This document shows positions 1-14,300 of a stretch of 64,000 nt of DNA, piece after piece. Within the stretch, counting starts at the first letter, position 1; the number at the start of each line of letters is the position of its first letter. Source of the stretch: CAYZJB01 sp964602985 (GTDB lineage Bacteria > CLD3 > SB21); contig CAZRTJ010000002.1 in the NCBI GenBank assembly GCA_964602985.1, forward strand, positions 177,522 through 241,521. Reading direction: 5' to 3'. The notes under the pieces are model-generated. The model was not told where the DNA came from and did no database searches. It worked only from the letters and a program-made list of their open reading frames with translations. Position numbers and translations under genes: made by a program.

Positions 1-3000
1 TGAATTCACAGGCGCTCACGGGTTTAAGTGGCGCGGATACGCTTTCGGTCGGCGCAGGAGACTCTGTTTTTGTCGGCGGAAGTGCGCCGACGGGGATCGA
101 GGAATACTCATTTGATGCCACCAGCGTGGTGGTTTACGACGGCGGGAATCAAAGTGTTCCGACGTTTTCATATCCGCACCTGGTCTTGCGCGGAAGCGGA
201 ACGAAGACCCTTACGGGCGCGGCGAGTGTTTCCGGCAATTTGTCGATCGAGAATGGACTGATCTTCAATCTCCAGAGCAACTTGCTCACGGGGACGGGCG
301 GCGCGAATACGCTGACGCTCGGAATCGACAGTTTGAAAATCGGGGCTAACAATGCGCCGACGACATTCGAGACGTTGGTTCTCGATTCGCAGAGTGTATT
401 TGTTTTTGATGGTGCGGCGCAGACCATTCCCAGCCTGGCGTCCAATTACTCCACGGTCGTGTTCCGAGGGAGCGGTACGAAAGTCTTGTCCGCCACCATC
501 AGCCTGGATAGCAATCTGGTCATGGAAGCGGGAGTATCGCTCGATCTGGGCTCCGCTTCCCTGAACGGTCTCGGTCAGAACGCACTGACGGTCGGGTCCG
601 GAGATTCTATCTATGTCGGCGGCGCGGCTAACCTGCCCACAACATTTGAAACGGTCACCTTGAATGCCAACAGCGCCTTTGTTTTTAACGGCGGCAATCA
701 ATCGATTTCTGCATTGGCAAGCAGTTACCGACATGTTGTTTTCTCTGGAACCGGTCGCAAAACCGTCACGAGCAATCTGACTATTCTGGGCAATTTCACG
801 GTTCAATCCAATCTGGTCGTCCGGCAAGAATCATTCACGATCACAGGCAGTGGATCAAACACATTCACGTTGTCTGCAAATGACTCGTTTTACGTGAGCG
901 GTACAGCGCCGTCGAGTTTCAGCACGGGCAGTTTTGATGATGCGTCCGTTGTGGTCTTCGAGGGGGCCGGGCAGACAATTCCTGCTTATGGAGGGTCTGG
1001 GTATGGGGGTCTGGTAATGGCGGGAACGGGCACTGCGAGTTTTGGTGCGGCCACATCGGTTCGAAGTATCCTGCGAATTCAGAGCGGTACATTGAACGGG
1101 CATAATTTGTCTTTTGGATCCAACGAGCAGGATACTCTTGTTTGTGCGTCGACACTGAGACTGAATGGCGGCGAAACGCTGACAATCGGCGACAGTACGG
1201 TGGTGTATGTGCCGACCGGCGGACGACTGGAATTGGTCGGGACCAGTGAAACCAGTCTTGCGAGCCTCACCAGGACAAGTTCGGGCTACTACGATGTGAT
1301 CATCGACGGTACTGTCGAAGCTGAATACTATCGTGTCAGCTATATCTCACGACCGGGATTCCGGATCAACTCCGGCGGTTCGATCGATGCGGTTCGCAAT
1401 CTCAGTAACGGAATTTTTGACAACGGACGTTCCTTGGGGCGATATTTACGCATCGAGAACTCCGAGAGTCATGTGATTCGGAATGTTGAATTTGGACCTA
1501 TTACGGGAGGCCTTGGCAACGTCCACAAGGCCGCCGCATCCGGGACTCTGGAGTTCAGAAATTATGCGGGTGAATTTTCCGGCGAAAGCAACGATATCGA
1601 TCCCAACGGTCTGATCACCTGGACGCGACCCGCGGCAACGTACGGATACATGTTTGCGGAAGGGACGGATTTTAACTGGGTCAGTACCGCCGGAGGAGTG
1701 ACGATCGATTCAGTTGCGGATTGGAATTCGGATCTTCGTGCGATCGGCTTCACGTTTAACTACTTCGGTACGGATTATTCGACGGTCGAGATCAGCGAGA
1801 ACGGTTTTATTACGTTCGTGGCGCTGGGAGCAACTGGCTTCAGTTCCAACGCGGTATTTCTGCCTGCGGCCGCGGCTCCAAACAACTTTGTTGCGCCTTA
1901 TTGGGATGCGCTGTCGGCCAGCGCAAACGGTTCCTTTGACAAGGTTACTTACAAGACGATTGGGTCTTCTCCGTACAGGCAATTTGTCGTCAGTTGGGAA
2001 AATGTCGACGGACCAGCGATCGGCAGTCAATTTCTGACCTTTCAGGTCATTCTATCTGAAACGTCCAACTTGATCAAGTTCCAGTATCAGACTTTGAGCG
2101 ACGCGTCCAATTCGCGTGGGCATTCAGCGACAATTGGCCTGGAAGGCAGCGGAGGTACCGACGGCACCTGGGTGTCTAAGAACTGGGCGTCGTTGTCCGA
2201 AAATTATGCAGTTCTTTTTCACGGGACAAAGGCGACGGCTGCAACCGCGGATATTTCACCGGATACACTGACGCCTCCGAAGGCGTTGCAGTCGTTTACG
2301 TACCGCATTCGATCGTTTACCGGCAATACTACCAATCTCGGCGGCTCCGATCATTTCGTTATTCGGGACGGTCTGAATCGTGATATGACTGTGACGGGCA
2401 TTCAGGTGGATGGTGGAAATTACGTCATTGCGAATAGCGCTTCTCGTCCGACGAGTCCCGGGTTTGCGACATGGTATTACTATCCGACGGGCGATAGTCT
2501 GGTGGTCAATACCGATTTACTGGCCGTGCGGGACTCGATCATCATTTCCTTTGCTCAAACCGTTCCGGATACAACGCTGGGACAGGTCTATAATTACTCA
2601 TCGGAATTTGGTTCTTCCCTGTTTAGCGGATACAGTAGTTCCACAGATGGTGGCTACGGCCTCAGGCTACTGGGAGGCTCGCTGAGTTCGCTGGTGATTA
2701 GAGACTCGACAGGGAATCGCGGTTCGGCGATTGGGGCGCAGTCATTGACGACGGACAGTGTGAAGAGGATGGTGGCCGCGGGATATGATGCCGAGGGGCA
2801 TTATCTCAGAGATTATTTTGCTGACTGGACTGTGAACGGAGGCATCGGGTACACCAGCCCTGCGAATCCTGCGGACTCGGTGACGTTTTTTGCGAATCGC
2901 GTCGGCTCAGGCACAGTCACGGCGGATACGAATGGAATCTCGACTTCCACAGGTTTGTTGACGATTGGGGCAGGCGACACGACAGGCAGTGGATTTATCG

Positions 3001-5230
3001 TCATCCGTTCGGCGCCGAATGGAGGAGGACAAAGATACGATACACTAGCGATCATTCTGCCGGCCGACAGCTCGTTGAACCTGTATGCGGCGGTGTATGA
3101 TGCGGACAGTAATTACATCGGGGATGCGGCGGCGTGGTGGGACACGCTGGATGTGGGGACGGGATTGGTGTTTAACGATACCTCGGCCAGCGCGCTGGTG
3201 TATGCGCCGACGGCGGCGGGGAGTGACCGGATTTTCGCACTGGTGGGGACACGCAGAGACACGACGGGCTTGATCACGGTGGTGGCTGGAGATACGGCGG
3301 AGGTTCGGATCGTGGATGCGCGGGGCTCGGGTGGAGCGACGGTGGGAGCGCTCTCCCGGACGAGCGATGATACGGTGCTGGTGTATGCGGCGGCGTATGA
3401 CAACAAGGGCAATTTCATATCGAATGTGGATGTGGTCTGGAGCGTGAGCGGAGGAGTGGGGACGCTGCGGGAGACGAACGAAGACAGTACGATTTTGGAT
3501 TTGACGGATGTGGGCAGCGGAGTGATCACGGCGGTGTATGGGGCGCGGAGCGATCAGACGGGCCTGATCACGGTCAGCGGTGGAGATACGGCGAGCAGTG
3601 GATTTGTCGTGATTCGCACCGGATCCGGCGGCGGCGGCGCGCGGTATGATACGATGTCGGTCGTTCTGCCAGCCGACAGCGCGTTGAGCCTGTATGCGGC
3701 GGTGTATGACGATGACGGGAACTATATCGGAGATGCGACGGCGTGGTGGGATACGATGGGATCGGGTTCTCCGGGATTGGTGTTTAACGATACCTCATCG
3801 AGCGCGCTGGTGTATGCGCCGACGCTTTCGGGGAGCGGCCGGATACGCGCTTTGGTGGGGAGTAAGCGGGATACGACGGGAACGATCAGCGTCGTTGCCG
3901 GAGATACGGCGATTCTGCAAGTGGAGACTTCCGGAGACGGGAGCGGAGTAGAGGTATCGGATTTGGTGACGGATGCGGACAGCGCGATCACGGCGTATGC
4001 GGTGCTGCGGGACGGGGAGGGGAATTTCATTGGATTGCAGAGTAGTAATTGGAGTGTGAGCGGAGGGATCGGGACGCTGAGTGGGAGTGTGGGGACGACG
4101 GTGGTGTTGACGTTGCAGACGGTGGGCTCGGGCCAGTTGCGTGCTTCGGGCGGGTTTAGCGGTTCCAGTGGCGTGATTACGGTATTGCCAGGGATCGGGG
4201 CGTCTGTGGTGATCCGGACCGATACGCTGACTCAAGGGTCGGTGTTTGGGAGTTTGACGATGGGAGTGGGGGACAGTGTGCTGTTGTATACGGCGCTGGT
4301 TGACAGCGGAGGGAATTTTATTCAGAATGCGGCGGGGACGTTCCGGGTGACGGGCGGTCTGCGCGTGCAGGACATCGAGTATTTGTATGCGCCGGACAGC
4401 AGTGTGGTGAAGTTCAAGCCGCGGGTTCCGGGAGTGGGGACGCTGATCGATTCGAGCAATACGGGAGGATTTGAGGACACGACGGGGACGATCACGGTGA
4501 CCAATACGGCGACCATAACGCAGGTGAGGATCAAGCGGGTGGGCGGGGATGGTCCGGCGGCCGGTGGCCTGACGCTTTCGGCGGATGTGAACGATACGTT
4601 GTATGTGGGGGGGTATGATAGTTTTGGGAATTTTGTGGGGGATGTGCTCGGGACGTGGTATGCGACGGGGACGCTGGACAGCAATCTGACGCCGAAGACG
4701 GGCAGCGCGGTGGTGTATAATCCAAAGGCATCGGGCGGAGTGGGAAGGATTTACGTTCGGTATCAGGGACTGGTGGATACGACGGACAGTGATTACACGA
4801 TTGTGGACGGGGCGTTGTATTACGTTCAGATCCAGGATGCGGCTGGAGCGGGAGTGGGGATCGATACGACGAATCTGACAACGGACATGAGTAAGACGTT
4901 GTATGCGGAGGGGTATGATCGGGATAGTAATTATATCCGACCGGTGACGATCACGACCTGGACGGTAGAGGGGAATATCGGGACGGTGTTGCCGGCCACC
5001 GGCACGAGCACGGTGTTTAATCCGCGTCGGGTGGGCCAGGGTGCGGTTCGGGCGGACACGACAGGATTCTCGGTGACGACGGGATTGATGTATGTAACGA
5101 TTGGGGATTCCAGTTTCATTTCGATACGGAGCGCTTCCAGTAACGGCGGGGCGCGGTATCGGGGCCAGTCGATCGTTCTGCCGGCCGACAGCTCGTTGAA
5201 CCTGTATGCGGCGGTGTATGATGCGGACAG
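1..5230 (+). CDS. Giant repeat-rich secreted/surface protein, N-terminal part (5' end outside window)
   Basis: The reading frame (first full codon at base 3) is open from the window edge to the assembly gap, so the true start lies upstream. Bases 1-1100 encode tandem units of roughly 70-80 residues with recurring F-x-G-x-x-Q-x-I and GSGTKTL-like motifs, resembling the beta-helical or stalk repeats of large adhesins. Bases about 1640-2240 encode a domain with IGFTFNYFGTDY and ENGFITF, reminiscent of NIDO-like domains that head FCB surface proteins. From about 2690 there are Ig-like (Big-type) modules of about 100 residues containing LYAAVYDxxxNYIGD. There are almost no cysteines and many Thr, Ser, Gly and Asp, as expected for an exported stalk. 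It should be the same gene as the frame after the gap: replacing the 100 N by 302 bases brings both halves into one frame. Function beyond a probable adhesive or structural surface role is not known. Confidence 0.8.
2985..4202 (+). repeat. In-frame 609-base tandem repeat (two copies) inside the giant gene
   Basis: The motif ttctgcc(g/a)gccgacagc recurs at 3055 and 3664, and agtggattt at 2988 and 3597, giving a period of 609 bases (203 codons, two Ig-like modules). The two copies are clearly related but not identical. A further near-exact fragment of the first copy occurs at 5176-5230 (identical to 3055-3109) and at 5331-5385 (identical to 3412-3466), on either side of the assembly gap. Because all periods are multiples of three, gain or loss of units would keep the frame. 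Confidence 0.8.
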
Positions 5231-5330
5231 NNNNNNNNNNNNNNNNNNNNNNNNNNNNNNNNNNNNNNNNNNNNNNNNNNNNNNNNNNNNNNNNNNNNNN
5301 NNNNNNNNNNNNNNNNNNNNNNNNNNNNNN
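5231..5330. other. Assembly gap (100 N) inside a coding repeat
   Basis: One hundred consecutive N, the usual placeholder length. The 55 bases before it equal 3055-3109 and the 55 bases after it equal 3412-3466; in both cases the match stops at exactly 55. This is the signature of a repeat node collapsed at k=55. The missing piece is then predicted to equal 3110-3411, that is 302 bases. Using 302 in place of 100 joins the upstream frame to the downstream frame. Confidence 0.9.
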
Positions 5331-8300
5331 ATTTCATATCGAATGTGGATGTGGTCTGGAGCGTGAGCGGAGGAGTGGGGACGCTAAGCGAATCCTTCCT
5401 TGACAGTACCATCCTGCGACAATTGGCGACCGGAACGGGCGTGATCACCGGTACGTATCCATCCTTAAGCTTATCCGACCAAACCGGCTTGATTACGATC
5501 AATTCCGGCGCGCCGGATTCCCTGCGCGAACTCACGACGACTGCCGACACGCTGTCTCCCCTGCAGACGATCCAACTCCGTGTACGTTTGATCGACAGCC
5601 TCAAGAACGCCGTTCCCGACAGCGTCATTCACTTCGCAATCAATTCCGGTTTTGGCACGCTGTCACAAGCAACCGACACGACCGATGCGCTCGGCAATGC
5701 CGGCGTGTTGTATACCGCGCCGACCACGGCCGGCGTAGCGCTGGTAGACGCATACCTTGCGACACTCAGCGACACTGCGAAATTTACGATCACGACTCAG
5801 GCTGGGGCGCTCAGCTACTACACGATCGTCCCCTCGACGACATCCGATACCGCCGCAGCCGCCATCACGGTCACCGTGTCGGCGTACGATGTGTATGGCA
5901 ATTTACTCGACGACGACACCACACAAACACGACTCGATGTGACCGGCAGTGTGACCGGACTCAACGGTTCCCGCGTCTTTGTCAGCTCGGTATTCAACAC
6001 GCTAACGAATGGACAACACGTCGCCACGGTTCGGGACTCTGTTCGTGAAAACGTAACCGTGGCGGTGAGCAGCCGTTTTGACAACACCAAAACCGGTTCC
6101 ACCGGTCTGCTCACGATTCGTCCGGCCTCACCGTTTGTGGCAGAATTTTATCCCGACAGTATCAGCAATCTGCAAAGCGGTCAACTGGGCGCCGAACTGA
6201 TTGATTCCTCTGCCGTCATCGTCCGCGATCGTTTTGGCAATGCCGTTTCGGACACGTCGACCGTACGATTTGTCGCTCTTGGCAACGGAAGCACAGCCCC
6301 GTCGCTACGCACGACTATGACCGATGGGATCGCCAGAACCAAATGGACGTTGCGTACGACGACAACGACATCCGATACCATGTATGCCATCGTTCCCTTC
6401 ATCGGTGATTCCCTTCGCTTCATTGCGCAGGTGCTGGCCGCCGGTACGGACTCCATGATGCGCGTCGGGACGCTTGCCGATACCGTACTGATCAACACGC
6501 AAATGACCGATACCTTCCGCGTCAAAGTCGAAGACGAATTCTCGAATCCGGTCACCGGTCGTACGGTCACTTTCACCGTATTCAGTTCACCGGTTGGAGC
6601 AGACAGCGTGGGCTTCATTTCCGCGCCGGGGGTCTACGTCACGACGCTGGATACCGTGACGGATGCTGGCGGGTTTGCATCAGCCGTCTTTCATTCCGGT
6701 ACCAAAGTTGGCACGTACATTCTTCGTGCCTCTAACCCCGCATTATTGAATCCGGTGATTCGGGACACCGTGTATGCTCGCCATCGCCCGGCCGCGAGCT
6801 TGCAATTGGTGCAGGGCAACAATCAGTCGGTGCAGGTCGGAAGCATCGCGACGGACACCCTTGTCGTACGGGCATTTGATCTCTTTGGCAACGTGGTCAC
6901 CGATACGTCCGCACGGATCGTGTGGCGCACAATTTACAACGGCGCGCTCGCCGGCGGAACGGGTCTCGTCGATGTTCTTCCTTATACGCCGTCGGTGTTT
7001 GTCGATATCGATTCCGTTTATACCAATTCCGGCGGGTATGCCCGGGCGATCTGGCAGGTCCGTCGCCTGACCGGCCTCGACACCCTGCTGGCGTTCATTC
7101 GCAATGTCGACACGGTCCAATTTGGCGCGACGACAAGTTCAGGTGCCGTTGCGACACTGACAAAGGTCTCCGGAGATTCGATGACAGGAATTGCCGACGG
7201 CAGTCTTTTGTCTCTGACCACCCGCGCGGAAGACATTTTTGGAAATCGGGTGAATAACGCGACCGTGAAATACTCGATTACGTCTGGAAATGCCAGATTC
7301 CCAGTGGCGGATTCGTCTTTCACGAATGCTCTGGGATTGTCCGATATCCGGGTGCAACTCGGTTCCGGCGATAGCGTCACGGTCCACGCCCAAAGTGGCG
7401 CGGGGTCTGTCGATTTCCGCTTATACAACCTGGTGTACGTCGATTCTTCGTTGTTCCCGGATCAGATCGCACGCGACACCGTCGTGACCTTCCGCGTTTC
7501 ACTGAGAAACAACGGCCCGTATGAAATCCGGCTCGATACCAACCAGACTCAACTCCGGTTCACCGACGGCGTGAATACCTTTGCCGTCCATGTGAAATAC
7601 CCGGACAGTTCGATCTCGGGACGAACAACCGACTCTCTCCATTTTATCGGCGACACGGTTTCGGTAAACTTCTTGGGGTCCACATACACGCCGAAGATCG
7701 ATGTTCACGGAAAAGTCGTCGGTTCAGTCGATTCTCTGTCGGGGACGTTGGAGACGAATCCAAACGAGTTGGCCATTTCTGCAGTCGAACTCGTATCGAT
7801 TACGATCCCGGCGCCGAAGATTTTCAGCCGCGGCGATACGCTCATCGTGGAACTTACTGTGCGCAATACGTCGGTCGGCAATTTGACGACGACGGATTAC
7901 GGTTTGGAAGCGAACCGCGCGGGAGTCTTCCAGCGAGTGGGGACAGTCGCTACGTCGATCATCGGACCCAACGCCACTTCTATTCTTCGAGACACGATAC
8001 GGATTTTGCCGTCGGCTCCGATCGGTATCACGGTCTTCGACGGATTCTACCTCGGAACGGCAGGTGCTTTCACGTTTAGCGACACGGCCGCGGGGACCGT
8101 GGACTCGCTGACCGTGCAGTCGGGCGCCAGTCTGCGATACCTCGTGGGGACGCTCGCTCCGGACACGATCTCCGTCGGACAGTCGGCGTCGTACGTGATT
8201 TCGATTGTCAATGACTCTGCGGCCAGTGTGAATCTGGATCGCACGCAGTCGTATCTGAAATTCGGCGCGGATAGCACTTTCCTCTTCCAGTCGCAAGGCG

Positions 8301-11300
8301 TGACCGGTGGCGGGGACACGACCGTATTGACATTTGCCTCCAAGGCGTTGGCGCTGGCCTCCGGCGTGTATCGCGGCGCGCTCGTTTTGCGAGGTTTGGA
8401 GAACGGTGGCGTGTTCGACACGACGCTCAGCGTCGGAACACCGGGCTTGGACAGTCTGGTCGTGCAGTCAGCCATCAGCCTTGCATCCCTTGTCTTTGAT
8501 TCGGTGTACGTGGCGTCCGATACCAGCGCGCAGGGTGAAGATTCGCTGGCCATTCAAGTGCGCATCACGAATGCTGCGCAGGCGGACGCCATCATCGACA
8601 GTATACGCCTGAATTTCCGGCGCGGCGGTTCCGCTGCTTCCGGGTATTCCACGTTCGGATTACCTTCACTGCCTGTGACACTTGCCGGTGGGGGTACACA
8701 GCTGCTGAATTTCTATACGAATCTCTCCGCATCCGCCGACACCGGCAGCATTGTCCTCGATGGCGTCATCGGGGCGCGAGACGCCAACAGCAATACGGTC
8801 ATTGTGGTTCCGAATGCAGTCAAGACCGATTCGGTTTTTGCACGCAGCCGCGCGCGATTGTGGGTGACCTCGGTGACGACGCCCGCCAACGACACTGTGA
8901 CGCTGGGTCAGTCGGGCATCGCCGTCAATGTGACCTTGAAGAACTCGGGGGGGGCGCCCGCCCGCTTGTCAGATGTGCTCGTCGTATTCAAGCAAGGCCT
9001 CTACGATACGACGTTGTCACAGGTCCTGCCCGATACAATCTACGGGTATGAATCGCTGACGTATAACTTCAGCGCGACAGTACGGCCGAATTCCTCCATC
9101 GGACTCGATTCTCTTGGGGCGGAGGCAAGTGGCGTGGATCTTCTGACGGGCAACGCCGTCAGTGTCCGGGCGACCGGTTTGGATACGCTGAGAATATTGA
9201 CTTCGACCCAGATGTCGTTGAATTCCGTCACAACACTGCCGCTGACCGTCAGTCGGGATCAGGATAGCGTGCTCGTCCGTGTCACCGTACGGAATCTCGG
9301 GGCCTCCGTCGGAAGGCTGGACAGCATCCGCCTGTTGTTCTTTGATGAGACGATGACTGCCAACACGACCGACTTTGATGTCACGCCGTACTCCGATGTG
9401 AGTGATACGCTGAATGCAGGCGTCATCAAGACGTTTGATTTCCGCGTAAACATAGACGCTCTGGCCGACACGGGCAGGGCTACCATCGACGCCGTGATTG
9501 TAGGAACGGATGTTCTCTCTGGCGCTTCCTTCTATGACTCCGCCGCGGCGACGAACGACTCCTGGCTGGTGCAATTTCCGACTGCGCTCTCCGTGGACAC
9601 CGTGATGGTTTCGCCCACGACGGTCTTGCGGGGTCGGCAGAATATTCCCGTTACGGTCCGGATCCGGAACAGCGGCGAGGCGATCGGGACGATCGACAGT
9701 GTGGCGCTGGTGTTCTTCTACGGAGCGACTCTGAATACGACGGATTTTGCGGACACGCAGATCGTTCCCGTCGGCACGCAGACGCTGGGTGGCGGAGACA
9801 GCGTCGTGTATTCGTACACCGTCGACGTGGGCGCCACAGCTCCGACCGGCTTTGCACGGATCTACGCGCACGCGCATGGTCGTGACAATAATAGTAACCG
9901 CGTTGTGGTCGATACCGGCCGGGTTCGCGTGGACAGCGTGGAGATTCTGACGCCTCCCGTGCTGTCCTATGTGCTGGATTCCGTGGATCCGGACACCGTC
10001 AACAACGGATCGGTCGTTCGCTGGACGGCAGACATTCAGAATACGGGCGGATCGGACTTCGTTTTTGATGCGTCCACCGAACTCGCGTTCCTGGACATCG
10101 ACTCGCAGAAGGTCAATTTACCGGACACGTTGTACCTGGCCGCGGGGAATACGCGAACGCTCCGCTTCAACTCCGTGATTATTGCGTTGCGCGAAGACTC
10201 GGTGTATTATCCACGACTTCGTTATCAGGGAATTGCGGCAGGCGAAAGTCTGAGCGGATTCATCACCGTCAACGACAGCGTGAAAATCCTGCGCGGTTCA
10301 CTGGCCGTGATTGACAGCCTGGATGTCTATCGGATAAACGGCACGTTGACAACCACGATATCGAATTTGGATTCCTTCATTGTGCGTATGAAGGTTCGCA
10401 ACACGGGCGGATCGGAGATTCGCGGTCTGGCTCCCAATCCGTCGACGTTGACTGTTACAGGCACGACCATTCCGTTCCGGTATTTCGGACCGTCACCGTC
10501 CGCAGTGGACCTGGCCGCGGGCGATTCGGCGAAGTTTGAATGGCGATTCCGCACGGACAGCAGCGGTGTGGCCAATTTTGCCGTTCGCGTGGAGGGGACG
10601 GATGTTTCCAACGACTCGCTGGTCGTCAGCAATACCGCCACTGCGTTTGTGACAGTGACCGCTGCGCCTGCGGATACGGTGCTTGCCGCATCGCCTCTTC
10701 AGGACTCGGTTCTGGTGTACAACTTTGTCGATTTGCAAGTCCGGGTGCTGGATGCGAACGGACTCCCTGCGAGCGAGGACTCCGTGCGCTTCCGCGTCGT
10801 CGCCGGTGCCGGTGGTTTCAACGACTCCTCCCGGGTGACCACGGATACCGTCGCCTCCAGCAACACTGACGGATTTGCTTCCATGCGCCTGTTCACAAAT
10901 ACACTGGTCGATACGTACACCGTGACGGCCAAACTGATGTCCACGTCGGACGACAGCGTGATCTTCACCGTCCGGTCGTTGCATCAGGGAATTTCGTACA
11001 TGACCATGACGGTTAATTCCGCCTGGACGGCAGGAACGTCGGAGAATGTATTGCTTCAGGCATTTGATCAATACGGTAATCCAACACGCAATTCGACCCA
11101 AACAATTCAACTATCGGCAACCGGAAGCACTTCGATCCAATACACGCCGCTCTCCGGGAATCTGCCATTGACAAACGGCCAGGCGCTGTTCAGCGCCGTA
11201 GATACCGTGGCGACGGGATTCCTGCAGATCAAAGCGACGGCCTCGTTGGGCACCGAGATCAATAGCCCGACGCTGACAGTGCGTCACGCGGCGGCCCACC

Positions 11301-14300
11301 GGTTTGCAGACACGATCGTGGTGATTCCGAATACACGTGTCGGCAATACGCGTGTCTTGACCACGACGGTGCTGGATCTGTATGGCAATCCCGTGAAGGA
11401 CACGAGCGTGACGTACAGCGTGATCGCGGCAAGTAATGGCGGTACGTTATTGACCGCGATGCCGGTCGTGACCGATGCGCAAGGCAGGGTCTCGGCTTCG
11501 TACAAGACGGGTACCGACGTAGGATTCAATCAGGTTCGCGCCGTGCCGACGTTCGCGTCATTCCCGGCGAACCCGGACACGGTGTATTATAATATGACCA
11601 CGCTGGACTTCGACGCCAACGCCGTGTATGAAGCCGGTACGTTGCAGCCGCGGCCGGTCACCAGGAATCAGATCGTCGGGTTCCGCGCGACGTTCCGCAA
11701 TACGGGCAATTTCCCACTCACGCTCAACGGCGACTCGACCTACATCCGACTGACCAACACCGGCAGTGGTCGAATCTATCAGGCGACTCTCGATACAACA
11801 GTCAACCGCACGATCGCCGTCAATGGATTGTCCCAGATATTTTTTGCCATGGATACGGTGGACGTGGACGCGGGACGGTATCCGTCGGCGAACGACAGCA
11901 TTCGAATCTTCCTGTGGGGAACGATTTTCGATTCTGCGTCGGTCGATTTTGATACGCTGAAATTCACTTTCGGGAACAGTCTGCTGGACACGGTCCGCGT
12001 ACTGCAACCTGCCGCGCTGATCGTCGACTCGGTGAAGATCACGCCGACGCTGGCGGTGAGAGGACAGGATTCCATCGCCGTGCGGTATTATGCGCGAAAC
12101 ACCGGAGAGGTGACCGCGACAACGATTACGGTCACAGACTCGTTCGCGAATCTGGGCAACAACGTGACTTCGGATTGGGTTTTCCTCAGCGGAGACAAAC
12201 CGGACACGCTCGCGGGCGGGTCGGCGGTTTCCTTTACGCAATATTATCGAATCCGTTCGGCGGCCGCCCTGGGGTCGCATTATGTCTCCAGTCGTCTCCG
12301 GGGAATTGACAAGAACGACGTTGCGCAGGTAACGGTGTCGCAGCGATTGGACGACGACTCCATCCGCGTGATTCGTGCCGGCAATGTTCAAGTGATCCGC
12401 ACGGTCGTGGATTCCGTGTTCAACGATCCGTTCATCAACGTCGCCCAGCAAGCTCGTGTGCGGGGTACCATCTATAACGCAGGCGACGACACGACCTTCT
12501 TCCGCGTTCGTTTTGCAAGCGATGGCGGCGGATTGGCCTACACCGCGACCGGAACGTTGGCCGCCGATGACTCGGTGATCCTGGTGACGCCGTTCTTCGC
12601 GACGCGTGCGACTGCCGGTGTCGAGACGTATTCCATTACCATCGACAGCGCGTATGGCAGGACGCTCGGGGATACGCTGGCGATCAGCGACCCGATCGCC
12701 GGGAACACGAGGACACTGACCGTTCAGGATTCCGCCAGGATTCGTCTCGATGTATTCGTGGGTTCCTCGGATTCGCTGAACCTGGTGGTTTCCGACTCCG
12801 CGTTGTTCCGGGTATTCGTCACGATGAGCAATATCGGCGGCGCATCCTTGTCGGCGGATTCTGCCCTGGTGCAGCTCAGTATTGCCCCGTCTTTCCCATT
12901 TAGCTTCCCGAGCGGCGTCGGCGTCAAGGATTCGTCCGTGTGGGTGAAATTGAATCAAGTCACCGGTATCACGCTGCGGAGCTACGACTCGACGGCTGGG
13001 TTCTACGGCATTCGCGGTATCCTGGACACAGGGTCGGTGCTCTTCCCGCGCGATCTGAACAACGGGCTGAAGAGCGCGGTGGCCAATGTTGTCGATTCGG
13101 TGCGTATCCGTACCCGCAAGGTAGGTTTGCTCACCGGTCTTGCCCTTACCGTCACCGCACCGTCCGGCGCGACAGATGATACGATTTCAACCTTCCAGCA
13201 ATACACCGTGACGGCCCAACTGACCAGCATGTCACGTTTGACCGGAATCCGTTACGTCCTGACGCTGCCCGCTGAATTCTCGACGACAGACAGTCTTGCG
13301 CAGGAAGTCATTCCGAATCTCTCGGACACCAACCTCGTGTCGTGGCGGGTATTTTCGATTAAGGACAGCGTGGGTTCGTTTACGCTGTCCGTCCAAGCGG
13401 TGGGCGAGGACACAACCACCGGATCGGTGCGAACGGGCAATTCGCTGAATCGAGTGATTCACGTCGTCCGTCGCGCTGACCTCGCTGTGCAATTCTTTGT
13501 GTCGGCTCCAGTCGGTGCGAAAGACGACACCGTTTCCACGGATCAGCCTTTGACTGTGACAGCGGTCGTGACCAATTTGGGACAGGCGAGTACTACGACG
13601 GGTCAATTAACCCTGAATCCCGCAGGCTTCGTGCCCGGTCCCGATCCGCTTACTCAAACATTTACCGTTGGCGATTCCATTCACTGGCGTTTGACTGCGC
13701 CTGCTCTGCCGAATTTCCCGTCCGCGGGGGGTGATGGTTTATGGAGAAATCTCGGATCGATCCGCGTGGGTGGCGGCCAGATCGAATCGTCCGCCGCGTT
13801 GGCGACTGTGCTGGCGGCTGCGGCGAAGTTGACCGTGAATATGACGACGGTTCCTGTCGATGGCAATTCTGGCTCGGCCGTGCACGTGATCAATCCCGTG
13901 GATACCCTCGAGATCATCGTGGTGCAGAAGGCGATCATTTCCAATCTGACAGTCACATTACCCGGCGGCCGCGATACGGTTTCAACGGGACAAGTCTTCA
14001 CGGTCCGTGCATCGTTCGATCAAATATCGGCGTTGACACTGCGGAGCGCACAGCTTCAACTGCCGAATTCCGCCTACCTGTTGGCGCAGGGCGATTCGCT
14101 GACACGATCGATCGGAGATCAGGACACGTTTGTGGTCTGGACGGTGACGGCACCGGATACGATTGTGACCACTCAGGAAAACGGAACCTTTACGGTGACC
14201 GTACGGGGAGAGGACGAAAACAACACCGGTTCGGCGGTTTCACCGGTCAATCAAACCCTCGACGTCGTGGTACAGCGACGTACTCAGTTGGAAGTCGAGG

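Noticed and set aside
5231..5366. The C-terminus of the upstream frame across the gap (through the X run to 5366)
   Set aside because: It is an artefact of counting the 100 N as real bases; with the predicted 302 bases the frame continues without a stop.
11558..12958. A long minus-strand open frame (466 codons) inside the giant gene
   Set aside because: Its translation is arginine-rich and without recognisable motifs; the plus strand is clearly coding. It is a shadow frame caused by the base composition. Many others of the kind across the giant gene were also left out.
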